This document shows positions 34,810-42,963 of a stretch of DNA of 64,000 nt, one piece after another (position 1 is the first letter of the stretch; each line of letters starts with the position of its first letter). Both the position numbers and the translations under genes were made by a program. The notes below the pieces were generated by a model, which made no database searches, had not been told where the DNA came from, and saw nothing but the letters and a program-made list of their open reading frames with translations. The DNA is from Acidobacteriota bacterium (GTDB taxonomy: Bacteria > Acidobacteriota > Vicinamibacteria > Marinacidobacterales > Marinacidobacteraceae): the NCBI GenBank assembly GCA_009840635.1, contig VXNL01000082.1, positions 1 through 64,000 of the forward strand, in the 5' to 3' direction.

Positions 34810-35555
34810 GGCCCTATTCTCGATTCCGTTCGGGGACTGCAGGCCGGCAATCCGCGCCATCGGCGGAATTTGCGGTCGGCGAGGGAGCTGCGCAGTTCCT
34901 GAGAAGAGACAATGACCTCCCCGAGTTGGGTCATCGCGCTCTCGATCGCCACCTCCACGGCGAGCCCCACGGCTTCCGCCCCGCCCTTGCACGTCATCCC
35001 GCCCGCGGCATGGACTCCGCTCCCGTAGACGATTTCCCGGAGCAGCAGTCCGTCGCTCGTGAAGGCCGAGACGGCAAGGGTCAGCTCGGCACTACCGCTG
35101 AAGCCCGAGAACGGGTCTCCGGCAACTCTGGCGTCGAAGGTGTCGGTTCGGACCACGATCACGGCGTCGAAGCCCCTGGATTCCATCGTTTCCCGGTCGA
35201 GAGGCGTCGCGGTTCGACGTACCTCGTCCGTCAACTGCTCGAGGGTTCCGATGACCGACAGTTCGAGCGCTTCCCCGGCGTCCACGGGGTATCGGGAGTC
35301 CTGGCACCACCCGTAGCCATCGGTTGCCGCGGGACCGAGATGCACTTCCCGCCGGAGCCCGTCCGAGTCCACGAACACGGCGGCCGCCGCCGGCAGCGGC
35401 GCTTCGAAGACGAGGACATCGTACGAAGGTGCAGGACGCACCACGGTCGAGTGAGAACAGGAGAGGACGAAACTCAACGGGAACGCTGCGATCGCCGCCC
35501 GCCGGTGGTCCAGTATCGCGCGGCGTTCCCTCGACCTTGCCTCTTCTGGTCGCAC
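34806..35555 (-). CDS. uncharacterised lipoprotein, four-paralogue family, member 1
   Basis: A 249-residue exported protein with a lipobox near PLSFVLSCSHS. It shares with members 2 and 3 the blocks VVRPAPSYD, EAPLPAAAAVFVDSDGLRRE, SRYPVDAGEALELSVIGTLE, ESRGFDAVIVVRTDTFDA, ELTLAVSAFTSDGLLLRE and AVEVAIESAMTQLGE. Two cysteines (in GWCQDS and MTCKGG) are at conserved places and may form a disulfide. I do not recognise the family; the layout of strands and a C-terminal amphipathic helix suggests a small globular periplasmic protein. It overlaps the amidohydrolase start by 4 bp. Compared with its paralogues, the N-terminus is longer and the C-terminus carries an extra 20 residues. Confidence 0.8.
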   Translation of the reverse strand: MRPEEARSRERRAILDHRRAAIAAFPLSFVLSCSHSTVVRPAPSYDVLVFEAPLPAAAAVFVDSDGLRREVHLGPAATDGYGWCQDSRYPVDAGEALELSVIGTLEQLTDEVRRTATPLDRETMESRGFDAVIVVRTDTFDARVAGDPFSGFSGSAELTLAVSAFTSDGLLLREIVYGSGVHAAGGMTCKGGAEAVGLAVEVAIESAMTQLGEVIVSSQELRSSLADRKFRRWRGLPACSPRTESRIGP

Positions 35556-35627
35556 CGATGCGCCGCTCCGTGATTTGCCTGAGTGTATGGCGCGACCGCG
35601 GCTCCCGCCGTGGCCCGCGGTGCCGGA

Positions 35628-36302
35628 CTAGCTGGAGCCGCGCAGCGAGTCGCGCAGGGCGGGGGAGTTGGCGATGAGTTCCCCGAGGTCGGTCATGGCG
35701 TCTTCAATGGCGGCTTCGACCGCGTGGCCGAGAACGTCGGCGCCGGTGTCGCAAAAGACGCTGCTCCGGTGCTCGATTCCGTTGCCGAAGATCACTTCCC
35801 GCAGTTCCAGGCCGTCACGCGTGAACGCCGACACCGAGAGGGTCAGTTCGACGCCCGCCTGAAAAGTCAGGAGAGCGCCGCTCGCGAGCCCGATGTTGAA
35901 CGTGTCCACCCGTATCACGATCACGGCATCGAGTCCGCGAGCCTCCATCGCCTCGGCGTCGAGTGGAGTGGAGATCGGCTCCACCTGGCGCACCAGCCGC
36001 TCCACGGTGCCGAGTACCGACACCTCGAGCGCGTCGCGGGCGTCCACCGGGTATCGCGAGCCGATGCAGTGCTCTCCATCCCCTGACGGATGGGGCACCA
36101 CGTGGACTTCCCGAAGGAGTTGATCGGCGTTCACGAAGACTGCGGCGGCCGCCGGCAGGGGCGCCTCGAACGCGAACGCATCGTAGGAAGGCGCCGGCCG
36201 CACCACGACGGCGTGCGAGCACGCCGCCATCCCCAGGCACCCGGCGATGAGCGCCGTGGGCAACGCGCCGTTCCTGGCCCTGCCTCCCGCGAGGTCTGTC
36301 AC
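35628..36302 (-). CDS. uncharacterised lipoprotein, four-paralogue family, member 2
   Basis: A 224-residue lipoprotein starting with GTG; TALIAGCLGMAACSH holds the lipid-bearing Cys. The block order is the same as in member 3, with VVVRPAPSYDAFAFEAPLPA, VNADQLLREVHV, SRYPVDARDALEVSVLGTVE, EARGLDAVIVIRVDTFNIG, ELTLSVSAFTRDGLELREVI and AIEDAMTDLGELIANSPALR. The paired cysteines occur in EHCIGS and VFCDTG. Strong similarity to members 1 and 3 shows tandem duplication. Gaps are 72 bp to member 1 and 54 bp to member 3, so all are probably on one transcript. Function unknown. Confidence 0.82.
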   Translation of the reverse strand: MTDLAGGRARNGALPTALIAGCLGMAACSHAVVVRPAPSYDAFAFEAPLPAAAAVFVNADQLLREVHVVPHPSGDGEHCIGSRYPVDARDALEVSVLGTVERLVRQVEPISTPLDAEAMEARGLDAVIVIRVDTFNIGLASGALLTFQAGVELTLSVSAFTRDGLELREVIFGNGIEHRSSVFCDTGADVLGHAVEAAIEDAMTDLGELIANSPALRDSLRGSS

Positions 36303-36356
36303 GGCGCGGTACAGGTCGCCGGACGAAGAGCGACGGCTGCCGGACTCCGCAGGCTG

Positions 36357-37016
36357 CTAGGGGCCCGGATCACCCAGGGACGCGCGCAACTCCGGCGAGT
36401 TCGCGATCAACTCGCCGAGTTCGGTCATCGCATTCTCGATGGCGACTTCGACCGCCGCTCCGAGAGCCTCGGAGCCGTTGCCGCAGGTGATGCCGCTCTC
36501 GGTCTGGACGGCGTTGCCGAACACCACGTCGCGTAGCTGCAGGCCGTCGCCGGTGAATGCCGAGACCGAGAGCGTGAGTTCGGCGCCCGCCTCGAAGCTC
36601 AGGAACGCCCCGCTCGTCAGACCCACGTTGAACGTATCGGCGCGGACCACGAGCACGGCGTCGAGGCCGCGCGCCTCCATCGCCTGCCGGTCCAGCGGCG
36701 CCGCGGTCGGCACGACGTCGCGCACCAGCCGTTCCAGCGTGCCGACGACCGAGACCTCGAGCGCTTCGCGGGCGTCGACCGGGTAGGAGACCTCGTCGCA
36801 CAGGGAGTCCCCATCCACCGGATCGGGCGTCATCCGGACCTCCCGGAAGAGCTGGTCGGCGTCCACGAAGACCGCGGCCGCCGCCGGCAGCGACGACTCG
36901 AAGGCGAACGCCTCGTAGGAAGGGGCCGGACGCACCAGCACGGCCTGCGAGCAGGCGGCCAGAGCGAGCACCAGACCGCCCGCGATGGCCGCCGCGCGAA
37001 GGAAGTCGTTTCTCAT
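36357..37016 (-). CDS. uncharacterised lipoprotein, four-paralogue family, member 3
   Basis: A 219-residue lipoprotein: MRNDFLRAAAIAGGLVLALA then ACSQ gives the lipobox. It carries all the shared blocks, ending AVEVAIENAMTELGELIANS plus PELRASL. Conserved cysteines are in SLCDEV and ITCGNG. The ATG overlaps the TGA of member 4 by 4 bp, so the two are translationally coupled. Codon use and base composition look like its neighbours, so the duplication is probably native and not recently acquired. A bacterial surface complex or a decoy family are possibilities, without evidence. Confidence 0.83.
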   Translation of the reverse strand: MRNDFLRAAAIAGGLVLALAACSQAVLVRPAPSYEAFAFESSLPAAAAVFVDADQLFREVRMTPDPVDGDSLCDEVSYPVDAREALEVSVVGTLERLVRDVVPTAAPLDRQAMEARGLDAVLVVRADTFNVGLTSGAFLSFEAGAELTLSVSAFTGDGLQLRDVVFGNAVQTESGITCGNGSEALGAAVEVAIENAMTELGELIANSPELRASLGDPGP

Positions 37017-37675
37017 GGCGTGGATCCCTCCCCGCGGCCCGGCACCGAATGGAGCGTTTCGGCAGTCCATTCGGCGAGTTCGGTCATCCCGTTTCGGATG
37101 GCACGCTCCGCGGCCTGGGTGGCGGGCAACGCGCCCCGTCCGCAACCGGTGAGGCCCCAGCGGTCCGCGGCCGTCGAGGTCGCCTCGCCGAGCATGCTCT
37201 TGCGGATTTCGCCGCGTTCCGGAGTCATGGCGACCGCCGTTAGAGCGATTCGGGCTTCAGCCGTATAGGTCGCGCCGGTCAGCGTCCGGGTCGGGCGCAG
37301 GTTCACCTCGAAAGTGTCCACTTGAACCGTCAACGCAGCATCGAAGCCGTCGTCGCGAAGACTCCATGGGTGTGCCGGGCGATCGAGGAGGTGAACATCG
37401 GGAGCTGTCGAGCGGACCGTTTCGATCACCGACTGCGCGAAAGCCTCGCGGACCGCAAGGGGGTAGCGCACGAAACCGCAGGTGGGGCTGTCGTACGAGT
37501 CCTGGACCACAACCGCATCCGCAACCCGGGCGGCATTGACCAAAAGGCCCACTGAATCTGGCGACGGAGCGAGTGGAAGGAGTGTGTCGCTGGCCGGCAG
37601 CGGTTGCACGGCGACCGGGTAGCTACACCCCGCGCCTACAAGGAGGGCGGAACAGAGAAAAGCGAGGGAATGCAC
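37013..37675 (-). CDS. uncharacterised lipoprotein, four-paralogue family, divergent member 4
   Basis: A 220-residue lipoprotein: MHSLAFLCSALLVGAGCSYP. It is the most divergent member but keeps the layout: VAVQPLPASDTLLPLAPSPD, FVRYPLAVREAFAQSVIETV, RDDGFDAALTVQVDTFEVNL, and AERAIRNGMTELAEWTAETL. The two cysteines are in PTCGFV and TGCGRG. It begins 1 bp after the D-Ala-D-Ala ligase stop and overlaps member 3 by 4 bp, so it is the first of the four to be translated. Its divergence suggests it is the oldest branch of the local family. Confidence 0.75.
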   Translation of the reverse strand: MHSLAFLCSALLVGAGCSYPVAVQPLPASDTLLPLAPSPDSVGLLVNAARVADAVVVQDSYDSPTCGFVRYPLAVREAFAQSVIETVRSTAPDVHLLDRPAHPWSLRDDGFDAALTVQVDTFEVNLRPTRTLTGATYTAEARIALTAVAMTPERGEIRKSMLGEATSTAADRWGLTGCGRGALPATQAAERAIRNGMTELAEWTAETLHSVPGRGEGSTP

Positions 37676-37676
37676 C

Positions 37677-38738
37677 TCATTCCCTCCTTCTGGCTGCCAG
37701 CTTGGCGATCCGGTCGCAGAGCGCCGGAAAGCTCATCCCCATCACCGCTGCCGACTGCGGCAGCAGGCTGCGGGTCGTCATTCCCGGGAGGGTGTTGGCC
37801 TCCAGCACGAAGGGATCGCCGTTCGCGTCGAGGCGAAAGTCCACCCGGGAAAAGTCCCTCAGGCCGAGGGCCCGATGGGTCGCCACCGTCAGATGGCGCA
37901 GTTCCCGCGCCAGTGCCTCCGGGATGTCCGCGGGGAAGATCTCCTCGGCGATTCCCGGGGTGTACTTGGCGTGGTAGTCGAAAAGCCCGGAGCCGGTCAC
38001 GATCTCGCCCACGCCCAGCGGCTCGAGGCTGACGCCGTCGGGATCTCCGACGATGCCAACGGTGAATTCGCGACCGGGAAGCATTTCTTCCACCAAAACG
38101 CAACGATCGTGCCAGCGGGCCTCGGCGACGGCGGAGCGGACGTCGTCGAAGCCATGGGCGATCCTGAGCCCCACCGATGAACCCACCCGGGAAGGCTTCA
38201 CGACCACCGGTGTGCCGAGAGCCTCGATCTCCCCCCGCCGGTCCTCCGGCGTCTGGAACTCGAGCATCTCGAAGCGCGGGGTGGGAATCCCGGCGCCCTG
38301 CAGGACCCGCTTGGCCGAGGCCTTCTCCATCGCCAGGGCGCTCGCGAGCACCCCGCTGCCGGTGTACGGAAGTCCTCCCAGTTCGAGGACCGCCTGCAGC
38401 AGCCCGCCCTCGCCGTCGAGCCCGTGGAGCACCAGAAAGGCAAGGTCAGCGTCGCTGACCGCCTTCTGACGGAGGAGCCCGGGCACGTCCTCACGGTCCC
38501 GCGCCAGCGCCAGTTCCTCGTCCGCCGGCGGTTTGCGGCCCACCCGGAGCGCGAGGAGCTGACCCTCCTGCTCGGGCCCCAGGGCGCCGTGCACGGTATC
38601 CACCGCGGTCACTTCATGTCCCGCTACCCGCAGGGCGCGGAGGACCTCGCCGCCGCCGGCGAGCGCCACGTCGCGCTCCGGAGTAGAGCCGCCGGTAATC
38701 AGCGCTATGCGCAGGCGCCCGCCCGATGCGCCGGTCAC
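37677..38738 (-). CDS. ddl: D-alanine--D-alanine ligase
   Basis: A 353-residue ATP-grasp enzyme joining two D-alanines for peptidoglycan. The N-terminal domain begins RIALITGGSTPERDVAL and has FLVLHGLDGEGGLLQAVLEL plus GLPYTGSGVLASALAMEK (substrate- and ATP-binding). The ATP-grasp core has PVVVKPSRVGSSVGLRIAH, VLVEEMLPGREFTVGIVGD, SRVDFRLDANGDPFVLEANT and LPGMTTRSLLPQSA with the Mg-binding residues. A GTG start overlaps the symporter stop (GTGA). Its place in an operon with a Na symporter and the lipoprotein family is unusual; ddl normally lies in the dcw/mur cluster, so this may be a second copy with a specialised role. Confidence 0.94.
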   Translation of the reverse strand: MTGASGGRLRIALITGGSTPERDVALAGGGEVLRALRVAGHEVTAVDTVHGALGPEQEGQLLALRVGRKPPADEELALARDREDVPGLLRQKAVSDADLAFLVLHGLDGEGGLLQAVLELGGLPYTGSGVLASALAMEKASAKRVLQGAGIPTPRFEMLEFQTPEDRRGEIEALGTPVVVKPSRVGSSVGLRIAHGFDDVRSAVAEARWHDRCVLVEEMLPGREFTVGIVGDPDGVSLEPLGVGEIVTGSGLFDYHAKYTPGIAEEIFPADIPEALARELRHLTVATHRALGLRDFSRVDFRLDANGDPFVLEANTLPGMTTRSLLPQSAAVMGMSFPALCDRIAKLAARRRE

Positions 38739-40180
38739 AGCGTCATCGCGAGCCGCACGGGCTCGGGAACCGGCTCCGGCCGGGAGAGGAGGCCGGCGGC
38801 GAGCAGCACGAGAAAGCCCGCCGCCATGGCGAGCAGCGCAGACGGGACCGGAGACTGCGGTAGCAGGCTCTCGATCGCGATCAGTGATCCGAGTCCCGCG
38901 GCCATGGACAGGGTCGCGGCCCGCGCGGTGATCCGCCGCCAGGCGAGCCCGAGCAGGAGCGTGGGCGCGAGGGACGCGGCGAACGCGCCGAATCCGAGCG
39001 TCCCGAGCAGCGCGATGAGGCCCCCTTCCGTGAGGTGCCAGGCGGCGATCCCCAGCGCCGCGAACCCCACGACGAGGGCCGCGATCCGGGCAGCCGCCAG
39101 GCTCGACAGCCGTTCCCGATGGAATGCCCGCGGGAGGTCCCGGCAGATGGCGGCCGCCCCCAGGTTCAGGAAGGCGTCGCTCGTGGACATGATGGCGGCG
39201 AGCACCGCCGCGGCGACGAGACCGGCCAGCAGTTCGGGAGTTCCGGGCAGGTCGAGGACGGCGAGCGCTGCCTCGTCGGGGTGTCGGGAAGCGTTCCCCG
39301 GAGCGCTGCCGAGCAGGAGCATGGCGCCGGTCCCGAGGCCGATCCAGACGAGGATGCTGAGTCCCTGGGCGCCCCCGATCACCGCGGGCAGATAGCGGAG
39401 CGCCTCCGGGCTCTTCAGCATCAGGAACTTGTGGAGCATATGGGGTTGCCCGAGGGTGCCGATCGAGAAGAGCAGCAGGAAACCGAACCCCGTCGCGGGC
39501 TCCAGGACCCCGAGGGGCTCGAGGAATCCGCCGGTGTCGAGTCCCGCCGCGTGTGCGTTTTCGGCCACTCCAGCCGGACCCCCGACCTGCGTCATCGCCC
39601 ACGCGAAAGCGGCCACCGCGGCGGCCGCCATCACGACTGCCTGCAGCACGTCGGTGTTCACCGAGGCCACCATTCCGCCGGCGAGCGAATAGGCGAGCAC
39701 CACCGCCAGCCCGAGCACGAGAGCGGTCATCAGGTTCACCTCCGGGAAAGCGAAGCGGGCTGCCCGGGCGAGCGCCGCGAGCTGGACGCCCAGGTAGATA
39801 ACGCTCCCGATCAGGATGGCGACCGCCGCCAGGGCGGCCGGAGCCCGGCCTCCGAACCGGAAGGCGATGGATTCCGGCAGGGTCTGGGCACCGCTCGCCT
39901 CGGCGATCAGGGCCAGCCGCCGGCCGGCGGTGCGGCAGAGCAGCGCCGCCGTGAACCCGGCGGGAACCACGATGAACAGCGAACCGAACCCGACCTCGGC
40001 GGTCAACCCCGGCCCGCCGAGGAACACGAAACCGCTGAAGGCCGAGGCGGCGACCGCGAGTCCGGCGCGTACGCCGCCCAAGCGGCGCCCGGCGACGAAG
40101 AAATCCGCGGAATCCCGGGTCTTCCGGACCGCGGCGAGTCCGATCGCCAGGGTCAGGAGGAGCAGGAGCGCCGGAATCAA
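38735..40180 (-). CDS. sodium/solute symporter (SSS family), PanF-like
   Basis: A 481-residue inner-membrane transporter with about 13 membrane segments. The first motif, DSADFFVAGRRLGG then VAASAFSGFVFLGGPGL, carries the sodium-site helix; LAYSLAGGMVASVNTDVLQA is the SSS core G-G; and MSTSDAFLNLGAAAICRDL is the conserved S-T-x-D. The substrate is unknown. The small YhdT-like protein upstream and the presence of panE suggest a pantothenate-type (PanF) symporter, but this is inference; acetate or other acids are possible. A TTG start overlaps the upstream TGA (TTGA), and its stop overlaps the D-Ala-D-Ala ligase start, so the three are translationally coupled. Confidence 0.9.
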   Translation of the reverse strand: MIPALLLLLTLAIGLAAVRKTRDSADFFVAGRRLGGVRAGLAVAASAFSGFVFLGGPGLTAEVGFGSLFIVVPAGFTAALLCRTAGRRLALIAEASGAQTLPESIAFRFGGRAPAALAAVAILIGSVIYLGVQLAALARAARFAFPEVNLMTALVLGLAVVLAYSLAGGMVASVNTDVLQAVVMAAAAVAAFAWAMTQVGGPAGVAENAHAAGLDTGGFLEPLGVLEPATGFGFLLLFSIGTLGQPHMLHKFLMLKSPEALRYLPAVIGGAQGLSILVWIGLGTGAMLLLGSAPGNASRHPDEAALAVLDLPGTPELLAGLVAAAVLAAIMSTSDAFLNLGAAAICRDLPRAFHRERLSSLAAARIAALVVGFAALGIAAWHLTEGGLIALLGTLGFGAFAASLAPTLLLGLAWRRITARAATLSMAAGLGSLIAIESLLPQSPVPSALLAMAAGFLVLLAAGLLSRPEPVPEPVRLAMTL

Positions 40181-40605
40181 GGGTCTTCCCGCGATCGCGC
40201 GCGGAGCCGTTCCAGTTCCGCCGGAGTCGGGGCCGTGAAGGAGACTGCGAAACCGAGGCTGGTCAGGGCCAGGGGAATCAGCCAGATCCCGAGCAGCAAC
40301 CCCCAAAGGGACCGGGGCAGGCCGAAGAATCCGGGGCCGTCAGCGAGGCCCGCCGCGAGCAGCGCGCCGGCGGCGAGGGACAGGCCAAGTCCGACGGTGA
40401 CCGCCTGGGAGGGAAGGTTCCGCCGCTGCGGCGTTCCGGATTTCGGGCGGCCGGCGGTGCCGACGTTCCATACCGCGATGATGGCGAGGCTCGCCGCGGC
40501 GCCAGCGGCCAGACCCGCGGATTCCCTGGCTACGAGAAGCGTCGCCGCCGCCGCAACCACGAGGGACGCCGCGAGAACTCCGGAAAGGCCCCCTTTGGCT
40601 AGCAT
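40177..40605 (-). CDS. YhdT/DUF997-like symporter small subunit
   Basis: A 142-residue inner-membrane protein with four hydrophobic segments (about 7-25, 33-48, 68-88 and 98-122). The C-terminal portion GLPRSLWGLLLGIWLIPLAL then TSLGFAVSFTAPTPAELERL resembles the small proteins encoded before SSS symporters, such as YhdT (DUF997) before PanF. It probably assists the symporter. The call rests on position and general resemblance. Only 23 bp separates its start from the divergent cyclase gene. The N-terminal half is longer than YhdT of E. coli (80 residues). Confidence 0.65.
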   Translation of the reverse strand: MLAKGGLSGVLAASLVVAAAATLLVARESAGLAAGAAASLAIIAVWNVGTAGRPKSGTPQRRNLPSQAVTVGLGLSLAAGALLAAGLADGPGFFGLPRSLWGLLLGIWLIPLALTSLGFAVSFTAPTPAELERLRARSREDP

Positions 40606-40628
40606 TTCGTCTGCAAGGCAGGTTTCTC

Positions 40629-41450
40629 ATGGTAGCCCGATTCTCCCCCGCCGCCGTTGTCATCGCCGCCTTGGGCGCCGCATCCTGCGAGGCTCCCCCG
40701 GAGCCGCCACCGCCACCCGGCCCGGAGACCGTCGCCGGCTGGACGATGGTGGATCTCAGCCACGGATACGGCGAGAACACGCTCTACTGGCCCACCGACG
40801 AGAAGGGGTTTCAACTCGACACCCTGGCGGAGGGAATGACCCCGGCCGGTTACTTCTACGCGACCAAGGAGTTCGCCACCGCCGAGCACGGCGGAACGCA
40901 CCTCGACGCGCCGTACCACTTCTACGAGGGGGCCGATCTCGTCGGCGAGATTCCGCTCAGCCGGCTGATCGCTCCCGGGGTGGTGGTGGACGTGAGCGCC
41001 CAGGCGGCGGCGGACGCGGACTACCGGGCGAGTGCGGACGACATCCGGAACTGGGAGGCGGAACACGGGATCATCGCGCCGGGCACCGCCGTTTTGTTCC
41101 GGACCGGTTGGGCCGCCCGCTGGCCGGATGCGCTGTCCTATCTCGGGGATGACGAACCGGGGAGCGCCGACAACCTGCACTTTCCGGGAGTCGCCGAGGA
41201 CGCGATGCGGCTCCTGGTCGAGCGGGACGTGGGGCTCGTGGGCATCGACACCGCGAGCGTGGACTACGGCCCTTCCACCGACTTCATCGTGCACCAGGTC
41301 GGCGGCGCCGCCGGGATTCCAAACCTGGAGAACGTCGGGGACCTTTCGGAAGTGCCGGCGATCGGATTCCTGTTGATCGCCCTGCCCATGAAGATCGAGG
41401 CCGGGACCGGCGCCCCGGTAAGGGTCGTCGCGCTGATTCCGCCGGCCTGA
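40629..41450 (+). CDS. exported cyclase-family hydrolase (kynurenine formamidase-like)
   Basis: A 273-residue lipoprotein, with the lipobox VIAALGAASCEAPP. The enzyme fold is the cyclase/formamidase family: HGGTHLDAPYHFYEGADLVG is its metal-binding H-x-G-T-H-x-D-x-P-x-H motif, followed by PLSRLIAPGVVVDV, GTAVLFRTGW, VGLVGIDTASVDYGPS and HQVGGAAGIPNLENVGDL. These are Zn- or Mn-dependent hydrolases of N-formyl or lactam-type bonds; the substrate is unknown, and an exported form is less common than cytoplasmic KynB. It is divergent from the symporter operon by 23 bp. Expression of both would rely on promoters inside the opposite gene. Confidence 0.9.
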   Translation: MVARFSPAAVVIAALGAASCEAPPEPPPPPGPETVAGWTMVDLSHGYGENTLYWPTDEKGFQLDTLAEGMTPAGYFYATKEFATAEHGGTHLDAPYHFYEGADLVGEIPLSRLIAPGVVVDVSAQAAADADYRASADDIRNWEAEHGIIAPGTAVLFRTGWAARWPDALSYLGDDEPGSADNLHFPGVAEDAMRLLVERDVGLVGIDTASVDYGPSTDFIVHQVGGAAGIPNLENVGDLSEVPAIGFLLIALPMKIEAGTGAPVRVVALIPPA

Positions 41451-41535
41451 TCCGGTACCCGAAAATGCGCCCCTCCTGTCACACGGCCGGCTGTACGGAC
41501 GGCGGTAGCTGACCCCACCGACCTCTCAAGCCACC

Positions 41536-42933
41536 ATGCCCCTGGGCTCGAGGACGCGGCGCGTGCTCGCGCTCGTTGTCGAAGCGCTGCGGGGTTCCGA
41601 CCGCGATCTGACGTCCGGCCCGCTCACCCCCGCGGTGTTCGTGCTCGCGGTGCCGATGGCGCTCGAGATGGTGGGCGAGTCCATCTTCGCGGTGGTGGAC
41701 GCGTTCTTCATCGCGCGTCTGGGAGCCGCGTCGCTCGCGTCCGCGGGGATCACCGAGACCGCGCTCGATCTGGTGTACGCGATCGCCATCGGCTTCTCGT
41801 TCGCGGTGACCGCGGTGGTGTCGCGCCGCGTCGGGGAAGGGGACCGGCGGGGAGCGGCGCGCGCGGGAGTTCAGGCGATCGGACTCGGGCTCGTGGTGTC
41901 GGTGGCGCTCGGAGCGCTCGGGGTGATCTTCGCGCCGCGGGTGCTGGGCCTCATGGGGGCGGACGCCGAGACGGTCGCCGTCGGCACGCCCCACGCGCGG
42001 ATCATGTATGCCGGGATGGCCACCATCATCCTGCTGTTCCTGAACAACGCGATCCTGCGGGGCGCGGGGGACGCGCAGGCGGCCATGCGGGCGCTGTGGG
42101 TCTCGAACGGGATCAACATCGTGCTGGATCCCTGTCTGATCTTCGGGCTCGGGCCGTTCCCGGAACTCGGGCTGCCGGGAGCCGCCGTGGCCACGACGAT
42201 CGGCCGGGGAACCGGTGTCCTCTACCAGTTCTGGATCCTCACCCACGGGTCGCGGCTCCGGATCCGGCGCGCGGACATCCGGACCCAGTGGGGGGTGCTC
42301 CGGAACCTCTGCCGCGTGTCGGTCGGCGGGATCGCGCAGATGCTCGCCGACATGCTGCCGTGGATCCTCCTGATCCGCATCATCGCGAGCTTCGGCACCA
42401 TCGCGGTCGCCGGCTGGGTGATCGCCATCCGGGTGGCGCTCTTCGTCATCCTCCCGTGCTGGGGGCTCTCGAATGCGGCGTCGACGCTCGTCGGCCAGAA
42501 CCTCGGGGCCGGGAAGCCCGACCGTGCCGAGCGCGCGGTCTGGATCACGAGCGCCTGGAACATGGGCTTCATGGCCCTGGTCACGGGCGCCTTCGTGGCG
42601 TTCGCGCCGGACATCGCCCGGATCTTCACCGACGACCCGGAGGTGCTCGGGATCGCCGCCACCGCGCTCCGCGTGGTCAGCTACGGCTACGTCTTCTACG
42701 CCCTCGGGATGGTCACCCGGCAGGCGTTCAACGGGGCCGGGGACACCCGCACGCCGACCTGGATCGACCTCTTCTGCTTCTGGCTCTTCGAGATACCGGC
42801 GGCCTGGCTGCTGTCGCGCACCGCGCTCGGGGTGGACGGGGTGTTCTGGGCGGTGGCGCTCGCCTATTCCCTCTCCGCGGTGGTGAGCACGCTGGTCTTC
42901 CGCCGCGGCGGCTGGAAGACCACGTCCGTCTGA
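41536..42933 (+). CDS. MATE-family multidrug/toxin efflux transporter
   Basis: A 465-residue inner-membrane protein with twelve membrane segments in two pseudo-repeated halves. The first half has VFVLAVPMALEMVGESIFAV and DAFFIARLGAASLASAGITE; the joint is ILRGAGDAQAAMRALWVSNG; the second half has GLSNAASTLVGQNLGAGKPD and RQAFNGAGDTRTPTWIDLFC, the MatE motif. MATE transporters export cationic drugs or metabolites with Na or proton counterflow. Single-gene transcript; the convergent peptidase gene follows after a hairpin. Confidence 0.94.
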   Translation: MPLGSRTRRVLALVVEALRGSDRDLTSGPLTPAVFVLAVPMALEMVGESIFAVVDAFFIARLGAASLASAGITETALDLVYAIAIGFSFAVTAVVSRRVGEGDRRGAARAGVQAIGLGLVVSVALGALGVIFAPRVLGLMGADAETVAVGTPHARIMYAGMATIILLFLNNAILRGAGDAQAAMRALWVSNGINIVLDPCLIFGLGPFPELGLPGAAVATTIGRGTGVLYQFWILTHGSRLRIRRADIRTQWGVLRNLCRVSVGGIAQMLADMLPWILLIRIIASFGTIAVAGWVIAIRVALFVILPCWGLSNAASTLVGQNLGAGKPDRAERAVWITSAWNMGFMALVTGAFVAFAPDIARIFTDDPEVLGIAATALRVVSYGYVFYALGMVTRQAFNGAGDTRTPTWIDLFCFWLFEIPAAWLLSRTALGVDGVFWAVALAYSLSAVVSTLVFRRGGWKTTSV

Positions 42934-42942
42934 GCCGGAGAC

Positions 42943-42961
42943 GCCGTTCCGCGGGAACGGC
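42943..42961. terminator. terminator hairpin between MATE and oligopeptidase genes
   Basis: GCCGTTCC-GCG-GGAACGGC is a perfect 8-bp stem with a 3-nt loop, 10 bp after the MATE stop and 3 bp from the stop of the convergent peptidase gene. No T-run follows on either strand. Confidence 0.55.
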
Positions 42962-42963
42962 CG

